DNA from: Isoetes taiwanensis
Lineage: Eukaryota; Streptophyta; Lycopodiopsida; Isoetales; Isoetaceae
DNA: 64,000 nucleotides
Direction of reading: 5' to 3'
Assembly (NCBI GenBank): GCA_021234155.1
Contig: JAJEKV010000026.1
Coordinates: forward strand, 16,974,283-17,038,282
Each line of letters starts with the position of its first letter. The first letter of the stretch is position 1. Made by a program: the position numbers and the translations under genes. The notes below the pieces were generated by a model that was not told the origin of the DNA, made no database searches, and saw only the letters and a program-made list of their open reading frames with translations. This document shows positions 33,650 to 48,435 of this stretch, one piece after another.

Positions 33650-36600
33650 ACATAGAACACATATCAAGTATACATAGAATACAAGATGGTTTTTTTTAAA
33701 ACAAAACTACATGGCATCCATAAGCTATTATAGTATACATGGTAAGAATACCTAGTACATGAATGGACTCATGTAAGAAAAAAGATAGTGTACATTTAAA
33801 AGCTTTCAGTACATGCAAATCTCAATTTGTTAATGAAGCTATTAATGAGTAATGTTTACATTCTATGTACATATGCCATATATGGAAAGATGTACATATG
33901 TATGAATCACACAATATTTATGTAATGAGCAAAAACTGAACCAATGTACTAACAACTAGTTTACTAATATTTTCGTGATGCATGCATCATATAGGAACTC
34001 TATACACCAAATTCTTTTAAATACATCACACATGAACTACATACACCAATTCTTTTGAATGGATCACACATGAAGTACATTATGAATTGGAAACTTAAAG
34101 AAAATTGACAAGAAAACTATGCTAAGTTATATATTAATGTATTTGGATGGTTCAGATTATTTTGACCGACGGTCAAGATCGAACTAAAATTGTTTAAATA
34201 TGAATTTGATGGAATGAAAAGACACGCTTATTGGTTGAACCGAACTGGGCTAGAGTGTACTACTGCAAGTGTCCATCAGGAAGATTATCTTGATGTAAAA
34301 ATATTTTATGTTAAGGATGGAGATTGTGCTAATTAATGTGTTAAGAAAAAAAAAGAGAAGAACGGGTTACCTTTTAGGGCATGCAGCCGGAATTGGAGTC
34401 GTGCATAGATAGAATGCTCTGGTCGGGGCAGAAGTAGATAACAAACCTGAAGCAGATATAATCAAATCGATTTGCTACAGATTTGGTCGCTGACCCTAGA
34501 GCCAAGATCTCTTGAAACAGGGACTGAACTCGGGCTCCTGGTAAGCTTGCTTCCCATATACTATATGTTATAGGTTAAGGGTAGAAAGGTATCATGTGTG
34601 CTTTGGAATGGCACATAAATTAACATAAATTCATATTCAATAGCAATGTATTGTTTGTATCTAAACTTGGATCATATTATGTCCTGCCCTTATTAGAGTT
34701 TTATTAGGTAGTTCTTTGTCAAGCCGATTCTGTGAAGTGTTTATGATATGATATGTGTGTAATTCATTTGTGTTGATTCTTGAAAAATGTTCGGTTTAGA
34801 GGTGCCTAGGCCAATCGAATGTATGATAACTGATAGCTGGAAACAATTGCTGTGAACTTAGCATTGATATTTGGGGCTTAGGGCAATGGAATGGAAGTTA
34901 ATTTGTTTTGATTATTGGTTAGTGTTCACTATTTCACTATGTGGTTTAGAGGTATCTAGGGCAATGAAATGTATATAATGCTTATTGGGGATTATTGTTG
35001 CTAGTGCTAATTGGGATTGAGCAATGAATATGTGGTTTAGAGGTATCTAGGGCGATAAAATGTATATAATGCTTATTGGGGAGTGTTGTTGCTAATGCTA
35101 ATTGGGATTGAGCAATGGAAACCAAGAACTCATTTGTGGGATCTCACACTAATGCTTTGGGTTTTTGTAGCATGATAGAAAACATTGCAAGGGTTTACAT
35201 AACAAACATGGTCAAACAAATAAACAAATGGAACAATGATAAGAGGATTTGCATGATGTTGGCAAGAGCATTGTAACTCGTATGGAACAATTACTTACGG
35301 TCATTATAGATGATGGAATTGACAGTACCATTGGCAAAAGCATTGTAACTTGTATGGAACAATTACCTACAATCATTATAGTTGATGGAATTGATCAGTA
35401 CCATAGCTTTACAGTACCATGTGCTTAGCACGACATGACTTATACCCTAAGATATTTGCAAATGACATTCTTTAAGTACACCTTCAAATGCTAGGAACAG
35501 AAGAGAGAGAAAGGATAATGTTATGTGAAGTGGAGCTTGCATCAAGATCCAACAACAAGAGAACATATAAAAGGAAAAAAGTCTGATATTAAAATTTGAT
35601 GCGCCAGTTAGGATAGGTTGCAAAATTAGTTGCTTTCTTTGCTTTTTTCTATGTGGCATACTTGCCTTAATCTGGGCACATACCAAATTCAAAGGTCATC
35701 ACTTCTATTAAAGACACCTTCAATATCCCAATTAATTGCCATTGCCAACCCTACTAATGGATAATAACAGACATGCAACTCTACTAATGGATAATAACAG
35801 GCTCGAAGCAATGCGCCTACATTCTCACCCCGGTCTTTAAAAAGCTTCCTCAAGTGGTTTGAGTGATTGGATCCAGACAACGTAATGCATAACATTGCAC
35901 ATAATGTCTCATCTTTGGCTTGTTAACACAGCGTGCTCCTGTATGCTTAGCATGCCACTTCAAGATAGGAAGCAAGGAAAAGGATATTGGCAAATTCACA
36001 AAATGTACCAAATTTTTTTTATGATAACATTTTTTGTCCCCTGTATCAAGAATATATCTTATTTTTTCTTTCCAGAACAAATTTGAATATGTTATAATTG
36101 AAATATCACTGCCAACAACATAATTGCCCACACCTTATCTAGTGCTTATCTGACATTAACAAATAAGCGTAGAGAGGTCGTGGAAGCACCAGCTTCAACT
36201 TTGTCTAGTTGTACATCATAGGGAATGTCCAGATACGTTGGTTCCCCTGTTGGGTCCCTTCTTTCTGCAAAGAATAGGCGAAAGAGCAAGTACTTGCGAA
36301 ATAGCTTATGCCTTGCATAATGCTATCCCTATTTAGGGCCTAAGAACGTGAAATGGTTCAGAAATGACAAACTTGCATCAACATCTATAAGGTACAATGG
36401 TATTGCCACAGTTCTTACGACCACAAAACTTGGCTAGTAAATAAATAGTTTTGGGTCGAAATCCTGCTGTCACAGAAAGCCCTGTTTGTAGGGAACTAGG
36501 AAAGCTATTTGATGAACCTTTGGTACTAGAAAAATGAAATGAGTGAAGAAGAATGAAGCCCTTTACAGCCTGTCCAGCATATGATATTAAACTGCTAGAA

Positions 36601-36900
36601 ACCTAGTATGCCGAATCTTCAAATCGATAGTACTCGGGATGCAGAAAATGAAGGTAAGACGTTTACAATCCAAGCAAATACGCCTCAAAACTGTGAAGCT
36701 CTACAAAAAATGGTGTTAATACCTCAAAGGCTGGTTGTTAATTCCAGACATGCTCCTTTAAAATTTGAGCAGAAAGATTAACTGCAAAAAGAAAATAAAT
36801 CATCATCCTAGTTTAAGGGTTGCATACCTGAAATAAATTTAAAATAAGCATCATAAATTGAAATTACAAGAATAATTCCTTCATTATTCTTTGCATTGAA
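33650..36900. other. Gene-free AT-rich stretch with local tandem repeats
   Basis: No supported gene. Tandem duplications occur at about 34940-35125 (94-bp unit starting TGGTTTAGAGGTATCTAGGG) and 35250-35410 (about 80-bp unit with AAAAGCATTGTAACT). The block 34075-34552 is repeated at 42695-43203. Short exons of the minus-strand gene to the right could extend into this stretch but cannot be recognised. Confidence 0.55.
34075..34552 (+). repeat. Dispersed direct repeat, copy 1
   Basis: The block from TATGAATTGG to GGCTCCTGGTAAGCTTGCTT is found again at 42695-43203 with a few small indels. It ends in a good splice donor (CTG/GTAAGC) in both copies, so it could be a duplicated leader exon. It has no clear reading frame. 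Confidence 0.85.
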
Positions 36901-38139
36901 CAACTGCTATTTGATTTGTGCAATCTCATCCTCCATTGCTGGAATAGGAGCAGAGGTGGAAGGAGCATTAATAGTAGCAGTTCCCCTATCTATGACTTCA
37001 TCTTCATCTTCATGATCATTCATATTAGTGAAATCTAGCTTGATAGTAACTGACTCAATAACTGAAAGAAGAAATATATATGAGGATCTAGAAAACCATG
37101 CATAAAGGCAAGTTTTATTTATCAACAACTTGAGTAAGCTTGGGTTGTTGTTCTTGCTTCTTGATACTATGAGAATCTGAACACAAACATAACATGTCAG
37201 GACAATATATTATATCATGGAAGCAGATCTATACATAACTGTACATTTCAAACACGTTCCAATTTCTCAATGCAAGAACAAAAGAAAAGAATGACAATTG
37301 GTAATTCCATGTACACAAATGTACACAACTATACATTTGTACAAATTTGTAGAAATGTATATAACTGTACAGACATGGTTGTGAACTCTTACACAAAAAA
37401 TTTCTTGCACTCTAACCCATGGAAATGTACATTCAAAGTAGACTCCAATCCCCTCCCCCCCCCCCCCCCCACAAAAAAAAGGGGTCACTTGGTAATTCTA
37501 TGCAGACAAGTATACAGAAATGTGCAGACATGGTTATGAATTTTTATACAGAAATTTTCCTGCATTCTAATCCATATGAAAATTTAGCATTACTTATATG
37601 TACACCACAAGTGGAAACAAGCCATTTTAGTTCATATACACTATTCAATACAAAGAAAATGCATGCACCATATCATGCAAATATCAGCCATGTAAATGTA
37701 GTCTACATTTGAACTAACATGCATTAAACTATAGTATTCTATTAAGCTACAATTTCTTATCTCAAAATACATACCTGAAGTTTAAAAGCCCATTACAGCT
37801 GAGAACTTAGCATCCCAAAGACAACCATCAATACATTTTGTGCCACTCGAAACACAAACACGGTAAGATAAACATAGCAAGTGGTAAGAGGATTATTGGA
37901 TCAGTTGAACTTAATCCATGTCCACAAGACAAGCAACTATAAAAGAAGTTGTTTTGCATTCACTATGTGACATCTCTTGAGATGGCAATGGCTTCAAATT
38001 CAAAGGTGAACAAGACTCCATGGACTTGAGAAGCCCCTCGATTCTACTACAGAAGCTTTCTTCAGCAATTATATCTTTCTTTTTCTCTGCAATTTGACCA
38101 TCAATCTCAGTCAATTTTGTCTTTGCATTATTTATAGGT

Positions 38140-39024
38140 TCCTGGGGCCGCAGCGCCTCAAGGCCTGATGGAGGGAAAAGAGAGCTCAATGGCTGGTTAG
38201 ATGGAATGTGCAGGAGCACAGGTGCATACATGTGCAAACAGAGGCAGATCGCCATAGCTTGAGGCAATATCTTGACGCTTGCGTCCTCAGCAAGCTTTGG
38301 GATGCCAATGCCCTTGAACATGTCAAGACGGCACACTATCAGCGCCACATAAATCCCACATTGGAACGAGGCCCGCAATGCTACCTGCGTACCCACTTGC
38401 CCATGAAAAGGCGCAAACTCATTGCCTCCATTCGCACAGGGGCACATCATCTTCAATTGAGACGGCGGATGGATTGGTGAGCCACGCCGAGGACGTGCTC
38501 TGCCGGTCTTTGCCAAATGGGAGTCATTGAGGATGAATCTCATACCCTTCAAAGTTGCCCAAAGATATGATCAAATTCGACGCCGCTTATGCCGAAGTTG
38601 GTCGCCCGGCCACCGTTACATGTGACATTTGAGCACAGCATCCGTATGGGTGCTGGGATCATACCTTCAGGAGGTTATGGACATGCGAGATCAGCTATGT
38701 CCTCGGGCACACACTTGACATGTATATATACATTGATGTATACTTGTACAGTTTGACAGCATTCTTATTACTGCCACGTTTTTTCCCTCGAAAACCCTGC
38801 GGAGCGGGGGTTTTTTAACCCGGACAGTAATAAGTTTGTTGCGCTCCTTGTGGGTCCTATAGGCCGATTGGCCTCAGTGGACGATAAAAAATCATTATCA
38901 TTATCATTCTCATTCTCATTCTCATTCTCATTCTCATTCTCATTCTCATTCTCATTCTCATTCTCATTCTCATTCTCATTCTCATTCTCATTCTCATTCT
39001 CATTCTCATTCTCATTCTCATTCT
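38140..39024 (+). mobile_element. LINE copy A, 5'-truncated, with (CATTCT)n tail
   Basis: The plus strand encodes the C-terminal part of a LINE ORF2 (LRTHLPMKRRKLIASIRTGA and HHLQLRRRMDW near 38390-38480). The 3' UTR at 38790-38890 (GTGGGTCCTATAGGCCGATT, then GTGGACGATAAAA) matches the other copies. The tail is about 21 CATTCT units after a few CATTAT units. TTATTTA occurs on both sides (about 38129 and 39031), a likely target duplication. It is inserted in an exon of the gene at 36907-39614. Confidence 0.82.
38897..39024 (+). repeat. (CATTCT)n microsatellite
   Basis: A nearly pure hexamer array serving as the 3' tail of LINE copy A. The open frames over it (Ser-Phe or Glu-Asn repeats) are artefacts of the repeat. 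Confidence 0.97.
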
Positions 39025-39649
39025 TAAGCTTATTTACAACTTGGACAATGCAGGACATCTTGGACATCTAGGACACCTTGGACTGCTTTTACCTCTTCAT
39101 TGGAATAGCAAGCTGGCTGCTTCACACCTTTAAGACTCATACATTTTGAAGCAGCAATGTCTTCTGTCAAGGAGGAATCCTCGTGTCCAGATTTGGATAG
39201 ATCCTTAGCTAAAACCTTGAAGCTATCCCAATCAATTTGTCTTCCATGTAAACCCAAGGCAAAAGCTCGGGCAAAGTACTCTGCCATGAAGATTTGTGAG
39301 CTCCTCTTCCCAAAAACCATCTCATACGTATCATAAAAGATCTTGTTCCGAGACAGCTTCATCAAACATTCTTGAAATCTCCATTTGTTTTTTGGTCCCC
39401 ACTCTAATTCCATCAATTCTTTCAAATCTTTAAAAGTGCATTCTGCATCTTTGCCTCTGACATGTTGGGCCTCCACAAATTCAGGTTCTTCTGCTAGTAG
39501 GTGCCTCTTAGAACTTGAAATGATCTCAGTTGCTGCCTTCCTTTTGGTTTTGTCATCAGAAGTCAGATTGGAAGATTGTTGAGGTGAAATAGGCATACCC
39601 ATTTTCGCAGACAACCTGGATAATCATCTTTCTGATGCAATTAGCTTCG

Positions 39650-40237
39650 ATATTGCAAGATCGGCTTAAAGAATTGGATAGGAAGAAAAATTGAGTAGCA
39701 AGAAAACTCTGTTCGAGCTTGAGCGTGGTAAGAAGGAACTCCAAAATTGAAAAAAAAAACCAATTTTGGGATAATAATAATTCTCTACTATCATAACGCC
39801 TACTCAATAATAATGGCCTAAAAATTAGGTACATTGTTCATAATTTATGTACAATGTATCCCCATTTTTTTATACACCCTACCTTTCTTTTACCCATCTG
39901 CATTCCATTGGTACCCAGAGTGAAACCTCACTTATGAAAAGTTGTGGTTAAGCTTTTAGGGCCTATATCCCACACGGATCTTCTAGGTGGACCACTCCTT
40001 TTGGTATACAAGGAATGAATGAGTTTAAAGAAAGTATAGCCATGGGTGTCTAAATGGTGTTGGGTAAATAGTGTAGACTAAGGATCCATGGATGGCGATA
40101 AAGAGTATTTCTCATTTTGGAAGTGAACAGAGGCTAATCAAAGAAAGTCCGGGCATATTAGCCATTTTGCTAAGGCCCATTATTGAAGATGTGATTTAAA
40201 CATAATAGATTTTATTTAATCGTGACCTTGCAAAATA
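39650..40237. other. Gene-free stretch
   Basis: AT-rich sequence upstream of the minus-strand gene that starts at 39614. It would contain that gene's promoter and leader, but no distinct TATA box is convincing. Nothing else is recognised. Confidence 0.4.
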
Positions 40238-42345
40238 AATAGAATAGAATAGAATAGAATATGATTTTATTGTCCACGGAGACCAACTGGCCTATGGGAC
40301 CCAAGTACAAAGAGAGCAGCAAAGAAAGCGATTACTACCGTGATTAAAAACCCTCACCCCGGGGTTTTCGGGAAAACCTTAGTAGCAATAAGGATGCTGA
40401 CATACCGCATGCTTATATACATAATCACAAGTACAACCAGGTTAACGCCTACGTGGGGCATAACTGAAGTCCGCTGATCCATTACCCTCCCCGGAGGTAC
40501 GATCCCAACAAGCCTACAGAGGCCGTGCTCGTGGCTCATGCAAGGCCCGATGGGGTACAACTAACCGAGCATACCGAGCCCGGATATGCTCGTGACACGG
40601 ACAAAGCCCGGAGGGCGGACTTTCATCCTCAATGGCCTCGCTGACAAAGACGGCTGACATTCTCGGCCCTCACGCTGGCTCCCCGATCCACCTCCCCGGC
40701 CTCAATGCGAGGTGGTGTGCACCTGCGGCGAATGGAAGCAATCACCCCCGCGCTTTTCATGGGTAGATGGGTGCGCAGTAGTGGTGGGCCCCTCGTGAGC
40801 ATGGGATTAACCTCGCAGGCCGATAATTTGCCACCTTGACATGTGACAGGCCTCTCAAGATCCCAAAGCTTGGCCATGAAGCAAGCATCCAAGTACGCTT
40901 CAAGGCAGCCAAGCGTTCCTTCTGTGTATGCACCGGTCCACATCTCATTATGCCTCGCACATTCCATAGCGAGAACCATTGGGCTTGCTTGTCTTTCCAA
41001 AGCAGGCTTTGAGTCGCCAAGGGCCCCATCGCCACCGCCAAAGCAAGGTTGGGCAGCCGGCTTCATCCATAGCCACCACCTTCCGAAGTAAATAATGTGA
41101 CGCTCCAAAATGCAGCCCTCTCAGAATGGAAGGAAGCCCGCCTCCTAGAGCAAGATCTCGATATGGGACCGTGGATTTCACTCCCAAAGCCCGCCAAGAA
41201 GACCTTCAGACCGCTTCTAGATCGCTCCAAGTGGTGAGGGATATCACCGCCCCCACACTTCTGCCCCCATAGAGGAGGACCGGTTCAACTAAGGCCCCCG
41301 AACAAGTGTGCCTGGTGACCCCATGCATACAAACTCGCTTTGTGATCTGTTGTTTTGCATTGCATACGTGGCTTTCCAGCCTGCAGCGACCCCGTAACCC
41401 CGATGGATGCATCCCAAAGTGTGGTAGTAGAAAACTCAATGCCCAAATACTTATAAGATCGAGCCACCTCCACTTCCCCCCTCGGTAAGTGAATGAGGGA
41501 AGGCGTGGTGCCGGATGATGGGACCAACAAAGACCTTGTCTTGGCCAAGTTAACTCTCATGTCGCTGAATTGGCGTAAAAGTGTCCAAAGCATCCGTGGC
41601 ATTGCATGTCCTCCGGGTATATGAAAGCAGTCAACATCATCGCGATATATGAGTTGTCGATTATGTGGTGCATCAACCGAAAGCGCCTTCCCCGTTCTCG
41701 CCTAGCCATTCTTCTAGCTGGTCAATGTACAAGCCGAAGAGCGCCGGGGATAGAGGGCAGCCCCGGCGCACCCCAATGCTACTAACAACGGCTCCCCGAC
41801 ATTATGAGACGACCGGAGCAAGCCTCAGATAGTCTCAGATATAGCATTCTCGCAAGTCGACGGGGTCCCTAGTCGCCTCAATCTATCCCACAACTTATCC
41901 CCCGGCAATCGGTCAAAAGCCTTTAAGCGAATCCACAAAGCAACAAGATGTCTTCTCAAGGCCGATTCCGGCTATCCTCTATGAGTGTTCGCAGAGTGAA
42001 GATATGGTCAATAGTAGAATGCCGGGCGGAAGCCCCAAGGCGAGAGCCCTTTTCCATCCTCCGCCCAAAGTGTCAATCGTCGCCAAGAATCCCTAAGCAA
42101 CTTGGCAAAGACGTAACCCACCATAATGGTACGATAGTTGGTCAATGGGGGGTCCCCTCGCTTTGTATATGGGCACAACTCTACCGGTAGTCCAAAGCGG
42201 GGGGAAGCCTTCTTGCAATGCCCTGTTGAAGAGTGCTGTGAGAACCGGCACCATTGGGGGCCCGGCCCACTTGAGAAGCTCTGCCTGCATACCATCCAAA
42301 TGGAGACATCTTAAGGGTAGAGTAGATATTTGTTCTTGTAATGTT
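40238..42345 (-). mobile_element. LINE copy B with reverse transcriptase remnants
   Basis: On the minus strand, 42299 to 42000 encodes the reverse-transcriptase entry (DGMQAELLKWAGPPMVPVL, GFPPLWTTGRVVPIYK). 41602-41410 encodes MRVNLAKTRSLLVP and YKYLGIEFSTT. 41190-40629 holds the C-terminal zinc region (RTHLPMKSAGVIASIRRRC). The 3' UTR at 40265-40390 matches copies A and C, and the tail is ATTCT repeats (TAGAATAGAAT on the plus strand at 40238-40262). Several frameshifts break ORF2. Confidence 0.87.
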
Positions 42346-42694
42346 TATTAAGTGAAGAGCGCTTCAGCAGGTTGTGGATTAATGGGATTTTTCCTTGATA
42401 GGTTACTCATGAGTGGTGAGCGATGAGGATCTGGCAGGTGAGAAGACTCCTTCGTAGTGGTTGTATCATGGCAAAGGAGAGAAGTTCTATTCGCCGGGAC
42501 ATCGAATTCATTGAAGGGGGAATAATGTGAAGTGAAAAACGATTCCAAAAAGCTCCGATAACGAAGAGATTTAGGCGTTTGGCCATGATATTCAAGTTTT
42601 TGATGCCAAACTTTGGGCAAAAATGAAGATTATAGCGAATTTGTGTATTTCCCTTCTATGGGAAAATTGCGAGCTAGTAGAGACCATTGGGAAT

Positions 42695-43203
42695 CATTAT
42701 GAATTGGAACCTTAAAGAAAATTGACAAGAAACTATGCTAAGTTATATATTATGATATTTGGATGGTTCAGATTGTTTTGACCGATGGTCAAGATCGAAG
42801 TAAAATTGTTTAAATATAAATTTGATGGAATGAAAAGAAACGCTTGTTGGTTGAACCAAACTGGGGTTTGTCTCATGTTTATAGCCAAAGTGTGCTACTG
42901 CAAGTGTCCATCAGGAAGATTATCTTGATGTAAAATTATTTCATGTTAAGGATGGAGATTGTGCTAGCCTAATTAATGTGTTAAGAAAAAAAGAGAAGAA
43001 AGATTAGAACGGGTTAACCTTTTAGGGCATGCAGCCGGAATTGGAGTCGTGCATAGATCCAATGAATAGCCTGGTCGGTGGCAGAAGTAGTAACAAACCT
43101 GAAGCAGATATAAACAAATCGATTTGCTACAGATCTGGTCGCTGACTAGAGCCAAGATCTCTTGAAACGGGGACTGAACTCGGGCTCCTGGTAAGCTTGC
43201 TTC
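42695..43203 (+). repeat. Dispersed direct repeat, copy 2
   Basis: Matches 34075-34552 over nearly its full length, again ending at CTG/GTAAGCTTGCTTCC. It has an extra GGTTTGTCTCATGTTTATAG insertion. The sequence after the shared donor differs between copies. Confidence 0.85.
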
Positions 43204-43843
43204 CTTTCTGTGATTAAATAGGATTTAGAGGAGATCGAATTGTCTAGGAAGTCGAAGCTGGAAGAAGTTCTAGATTGTTGTTCTGTTGAAAACGGCGTGT
43301 TACTCTCTATTTCCTTGTCTTTCCATAATTCCTTATAGAGGTATTCAAAATATAAGTAATTTTGTTAATTATAATATGGTTATGTCTTTAAGGATATCTG
43401 TTTGTGAATTAAGATATGCTATAAGGTCATAAGTTTAGATTGGAAGTATTATTGAATAATATGCCATGATTGTAACTAGAATCAATTTCTGAATATCATT
43501 TCTGAGCCTTATTTTTCATGCATCACATTGCTTCAGACAGAATCCAGCCTGAGTGTTGTTTATACGACACATCCACTTGGAGAAAAAATGATCGATGATC
43601 TGAATCTACCTCATCATCTATGTTGTTTGTGCCAATTCGGAGGTGGGTCATCACGTGCAAATCTCGCTCAACTACTAACAGTAATCAACGATGCTACAGT
43701 TGCCTCCCTAGTTTCCTACCTGCAGGTGTAGCAGCAAATATTGGCCTTGTATCAAACCATTGTAGATGACTAAACCAAAGATGCTACACATCTGAAGTGA
43801 CTGCCTGCCATGTCGCCATGATCTGATGGGCTCTATCTGATAT

Positions 43844-44190
43844 CTATGGCCAAATACTCTCTGTAGGGTAGAGTTGTAGCACGTCCTCTGCTAAGGGATC
43901 AAACTTTTTGAGCTGTGCTATTCCCGTGCATGCATTGAAGTCTCCTAGCAATATAACCCGACCCAACTGTCTATACAGTATGTCATCATATAGATCGATA
44001 CAAAGTCTATTCACATTTGTGTTATAGCTGTTGAAGTTAGAATCTGCATGTGGAAAGTAGCATGCTGCCATAAAGAGGGTGTTGCCACTACAGCTTTGCA
44101 CTCGAACATATTGGTAACGTTTGTGTCTGTGAAACTAATGGTGCCAGGATTGTTTCGGAGTAGCAGGCGATACTTTCATGTCCATGTTTG
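43844..44190 (-). pseudogene. LINE endonuclease fragment
   Basis: The minus strand encodes SGNTLFMAACYFPHADSNFN and GRVILLGDFNACTG. The latter is the LLGDFN motif of the apurinic-type endonuclease at the start of LINE ORF2. No reverse transcriptase follows. It may belong to the same family as copy B, whose 5' part is missing, but this cannot be shown here. Confidence 0.75.
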
Positions 44191-44279
44191 CCACTCATTG
44201 AATAATGAGTAGTGTTGTTGAGGTGACAGGAAAGTTTAGATGTTGCCTAGAGAGGTCTAACAACATCAGTGATTGCGCC

Positions 44280-44870
44280 TTTGACTGAAGAGCTACAGAT
44301 GAAAAGCTAGAGAGAGAAAGTGCCTAAAAGATGAAAGCCTAAAGAGAGAAAGTGGCTATAAGATAATGAGCATCACTCACACTGCGCATTTGGTTTGTTG
44401 AAAGAGTTTCAAGAGGCCTTTGGCATGGTCTGGGTGACTTGTAGTGCGAGAAGGCTACTAGAAGATCAAGCCCTAGAGAGAGAAAAAGTGGTGCATCAAT
44501 CTGGGTGCAAGGCAGGGCGAGCGAAGATGACCGTTGGCCAGACGAATGAGGAAGAAACTGGTAGTGTAGAGAGAGAAAGTACCCAGGAACCCTAGAGAGA
44601 GAGTTCAAATGCTACAGAATGGAATCTGTGAATGTGTGTTTAAGAATGTCAAATCCTATAGAGAGAAAGTAGCCAAGAGAGTTAGGGGAAGAGAGGGACC
44701 CGTAGAAGGGTGCAAGGCAGGGCGAGCAGAGATAGCACTTGGCCAAAAGAATGAGGAAGAAACTTAGTGTAGAGAGAGAAAATGTCTAGGAACCCTAGAG
44801 AGAGAAAGCACTGAAGAACCCTAGAGAATGGAAGTCAGTGAATGTATATGTAAGAATGAACCGCATATGT
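44280..44870. repeat. GA-rich degenerate repeat field
   Basis: Many variants of CCTAGAGAGAGAAAG recur every 40-60 bp, and the block GCAAGGCAGGGCGAGC occurs twice (near 44509 and 44709). No protein frame is supported. The resemblance of some units to AACCCTA is incidental. Confidence 0.75.
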
Positions 44871-45550
44871 ATTAAGGGATGTTGCCAAGTGGTATGGCGT
44901 TAAAACTATTAACTAACTAACTTACTTTCTGGAGTTTAAATATGTATAAAATTACAAAAGCATATTCCGTTATAGCTCCTAATTCTAGGAGTGCTAAACG
45001 AAATATGCTGCTAGAAGTACTACTAAGTGCTATAACCAAGGTTCGTTTCGTTATGTTGCTCCATCACCAGGTGGTTGAAATTAGCTTTTTATGTCAAAAT
45101 CTATATTGGATAATTTTTTGGTTTGAAATTTGTGACACCGCATAGAGCTATGCCATAATCACCAAAATTTCAACCCCCTAGTGGATTACGTCAGACAACC
45201 GCCTACGTCTTGATGGGAAACTGACATCGGCAACAACACTTGAGGCTAACACCCCTCATCTTGCCTCATGAAACCCTCTCCACCGAGGCGACTACCTAGC
45301 ACGAGAACCTTACTATCTTCAACTATAACTATAGCTTTTCTTATACAAGACGATGTAATGGTCATGTAGAGGCCCAGGCTATTTTTCACAAACCTTGCTA
45401 TCTTCAACCATAACTATAGATCATCTAGAGATTTCAGCTAGTTAGTTATGGAGATTCAACTACTTGGTTTTAGGTGATTCAATTGGTTAGCTTGCGATAA
45501 GCTTCAACGATTTTTCATAAGCTTTAATTCCATTCAAAGCATGTTCTTAT

Positions 45551-45752
45551 GGGTCGTTCACATGGATAGACTCCCGGGATATGGCTGAATCCTTGCTGAT
45601 CTTGGGCTGAGCCGAAAATATTCAGCCCCGTTATAAGTTTTCAGCTGTCGCGGGATGCAACCTGCGATGCTGAGTCCGAGCTAAAGTTTCAAGGCAGCGC
45701 TGACTCAGCTACCTCTCAGCGCTGAAGGAAAAAAAGTTCATGTGAACCGGCC
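45551..45752. mobile_element. MITE-like element
   Basis: GGGTCGTTCACATG at the left and the reverse complement GGCCGGTTCACATG at the right form 14-bp imperfect inverted ends of a 202-bp segment. The interior is rich in CAGC/GCTG words (CAGCGCTGA). No clear target duplication. A short tandem repeat (CTACTTTTGGTAGCGTTGTTT, GCGTAATACAG) follows at 45868-45980. Confidence 0.45.
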
Positions 45753-45989
45753 ATTACACTCTCTTATCAATGTGCTCTATTGAAGACTCTATTAAAGAGT
45801 ATGAGGATTTCCTATTTCCACAACTTCAATTGGTGCAAAGGCCCAAAAAAAAGCGTGACGTTTGTATTGGTCCTACTTTTGGTAGCGTTGTTTGGGGTTC
45901 TCCTACTTTTGGTAGCGTTGTTTCATGCGTAATACAGTTCCCCTTTTAGGTAGGGTTGTTTCATGCGTAATACAGCTCCCCTTTTCCTC

Positions 45990-46765
45990 ACCCCTTTTCC
46001 TCAAAAAAGAAAAAAATTTGCCTCATTGTTGACTTCAATCCAATTTGAGCTGCCAATACATAGGATAGGATGCAATACCACATCGATGATAGGCTCCCAT
46101 ATTTCTCCTATCATTTCAAAGATCCCAAAATTGGGTGCAAATGACACCACCATATGCCACCAAATGCCACTTAAATCAATTCATCACGATACACAAGATC
46201 CTGCAAGATCGAACGTTATAACCAATAAACTACACAATGAGTACACCAAAAAATATCAACCAAGCAAGGAAAGAAAAAACAGACCATATCAAAGTGGAAA
46301 TATCCTAGAACAAAAAGCTAGAAATGAGAGGCCATGATATTATTGTATGCCCAAGGTATGGTTAAAAGCACATAGCCTAGCTAATCTAAATAACATTTAA
46401 CCTCCACTTTCTAAGCAAATTGTATTGCTTACACCTCGGCGGTCTATACATCCATCAAGGAGTAAAAGAAGATCTAAATGAAGACATAACATAAAACGAA
46501 TGTGCATTTATCAAAGCATGGAAGCTTAAACACAGTGTGAATAAAAGGTAAACTTAAAGGATGCATATAATATGCCATTCATCTTTTGACAATACGAGAA
46601 GCATGTACATTATATCATACAAAAGGGATACCCCAACTAATACATAACTATATCATACAAAAAGGGATACCCAACTAAAACTATGACTCGAACGGGCTGG
46701 ACTATGGACATAAGGATTCTTCCCAATTTTTGGGGGGCCATACTGGTGGTTATAGTTGACTAATA
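45990..46765. other. Gene-free stretch downstream of PCNA
   Basis: No supported gene. The stretch would include the PCNA 3' untranslated region next to 46770. A small duplication (ATATCATACAAAAAGGGATACCC) occurs at 46612 and 46649. Confidence 0.5.
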
Positions 46766-46769
46766 AAAT

Positions 46770-48435
<1,666 letters not shown>

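Larger units (their letters stand above)
36907..39614 (-). pseudogene. Unknown spliced gene broken by a LINE insertion
   Basis: The first part, 39614 down to about 39030, encodes MSAKMGMPISPQQSSN... and a conserved-looking helical region (KLSRNKIFYDTYEMVFGKRS, AEYFARAFALGL). After the LINE, coding text resumes at about 38138 as NAKTKLTEIDGQIAEKKKDI and ends at 37913. A final exon at about 37063-36907, after a TTTCAG acceptor, holds an acidic patch (NDHEDEDEVID) and ends EDEIAQIK. Removing the LINE would join VVN to NAKTKL in frame with Met-Ser-Lys text at 39067, though one frame change remains upstream. Family unknown. Confidence 0.5.

Noticed and set aside
37267-37712. Frames with Pro or Gly runs
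   Set aside because: They cross a run of about 17 C bases in a duplicated non-coding region.
38768-39071. Open frames of Glu-Asn or Ser-Phe repeats on both strands
   Set aside because: They are translations of the (CATTCT)n tail of LINE copy A.
44280-44870. AACCCTAGAGAG units as interstitial telomere repeats
   Set aside because: The plant telomere unit is TTTAGGG/CCCTAAA in tandem; here only a partial word occurs within a GA-rich repeat.
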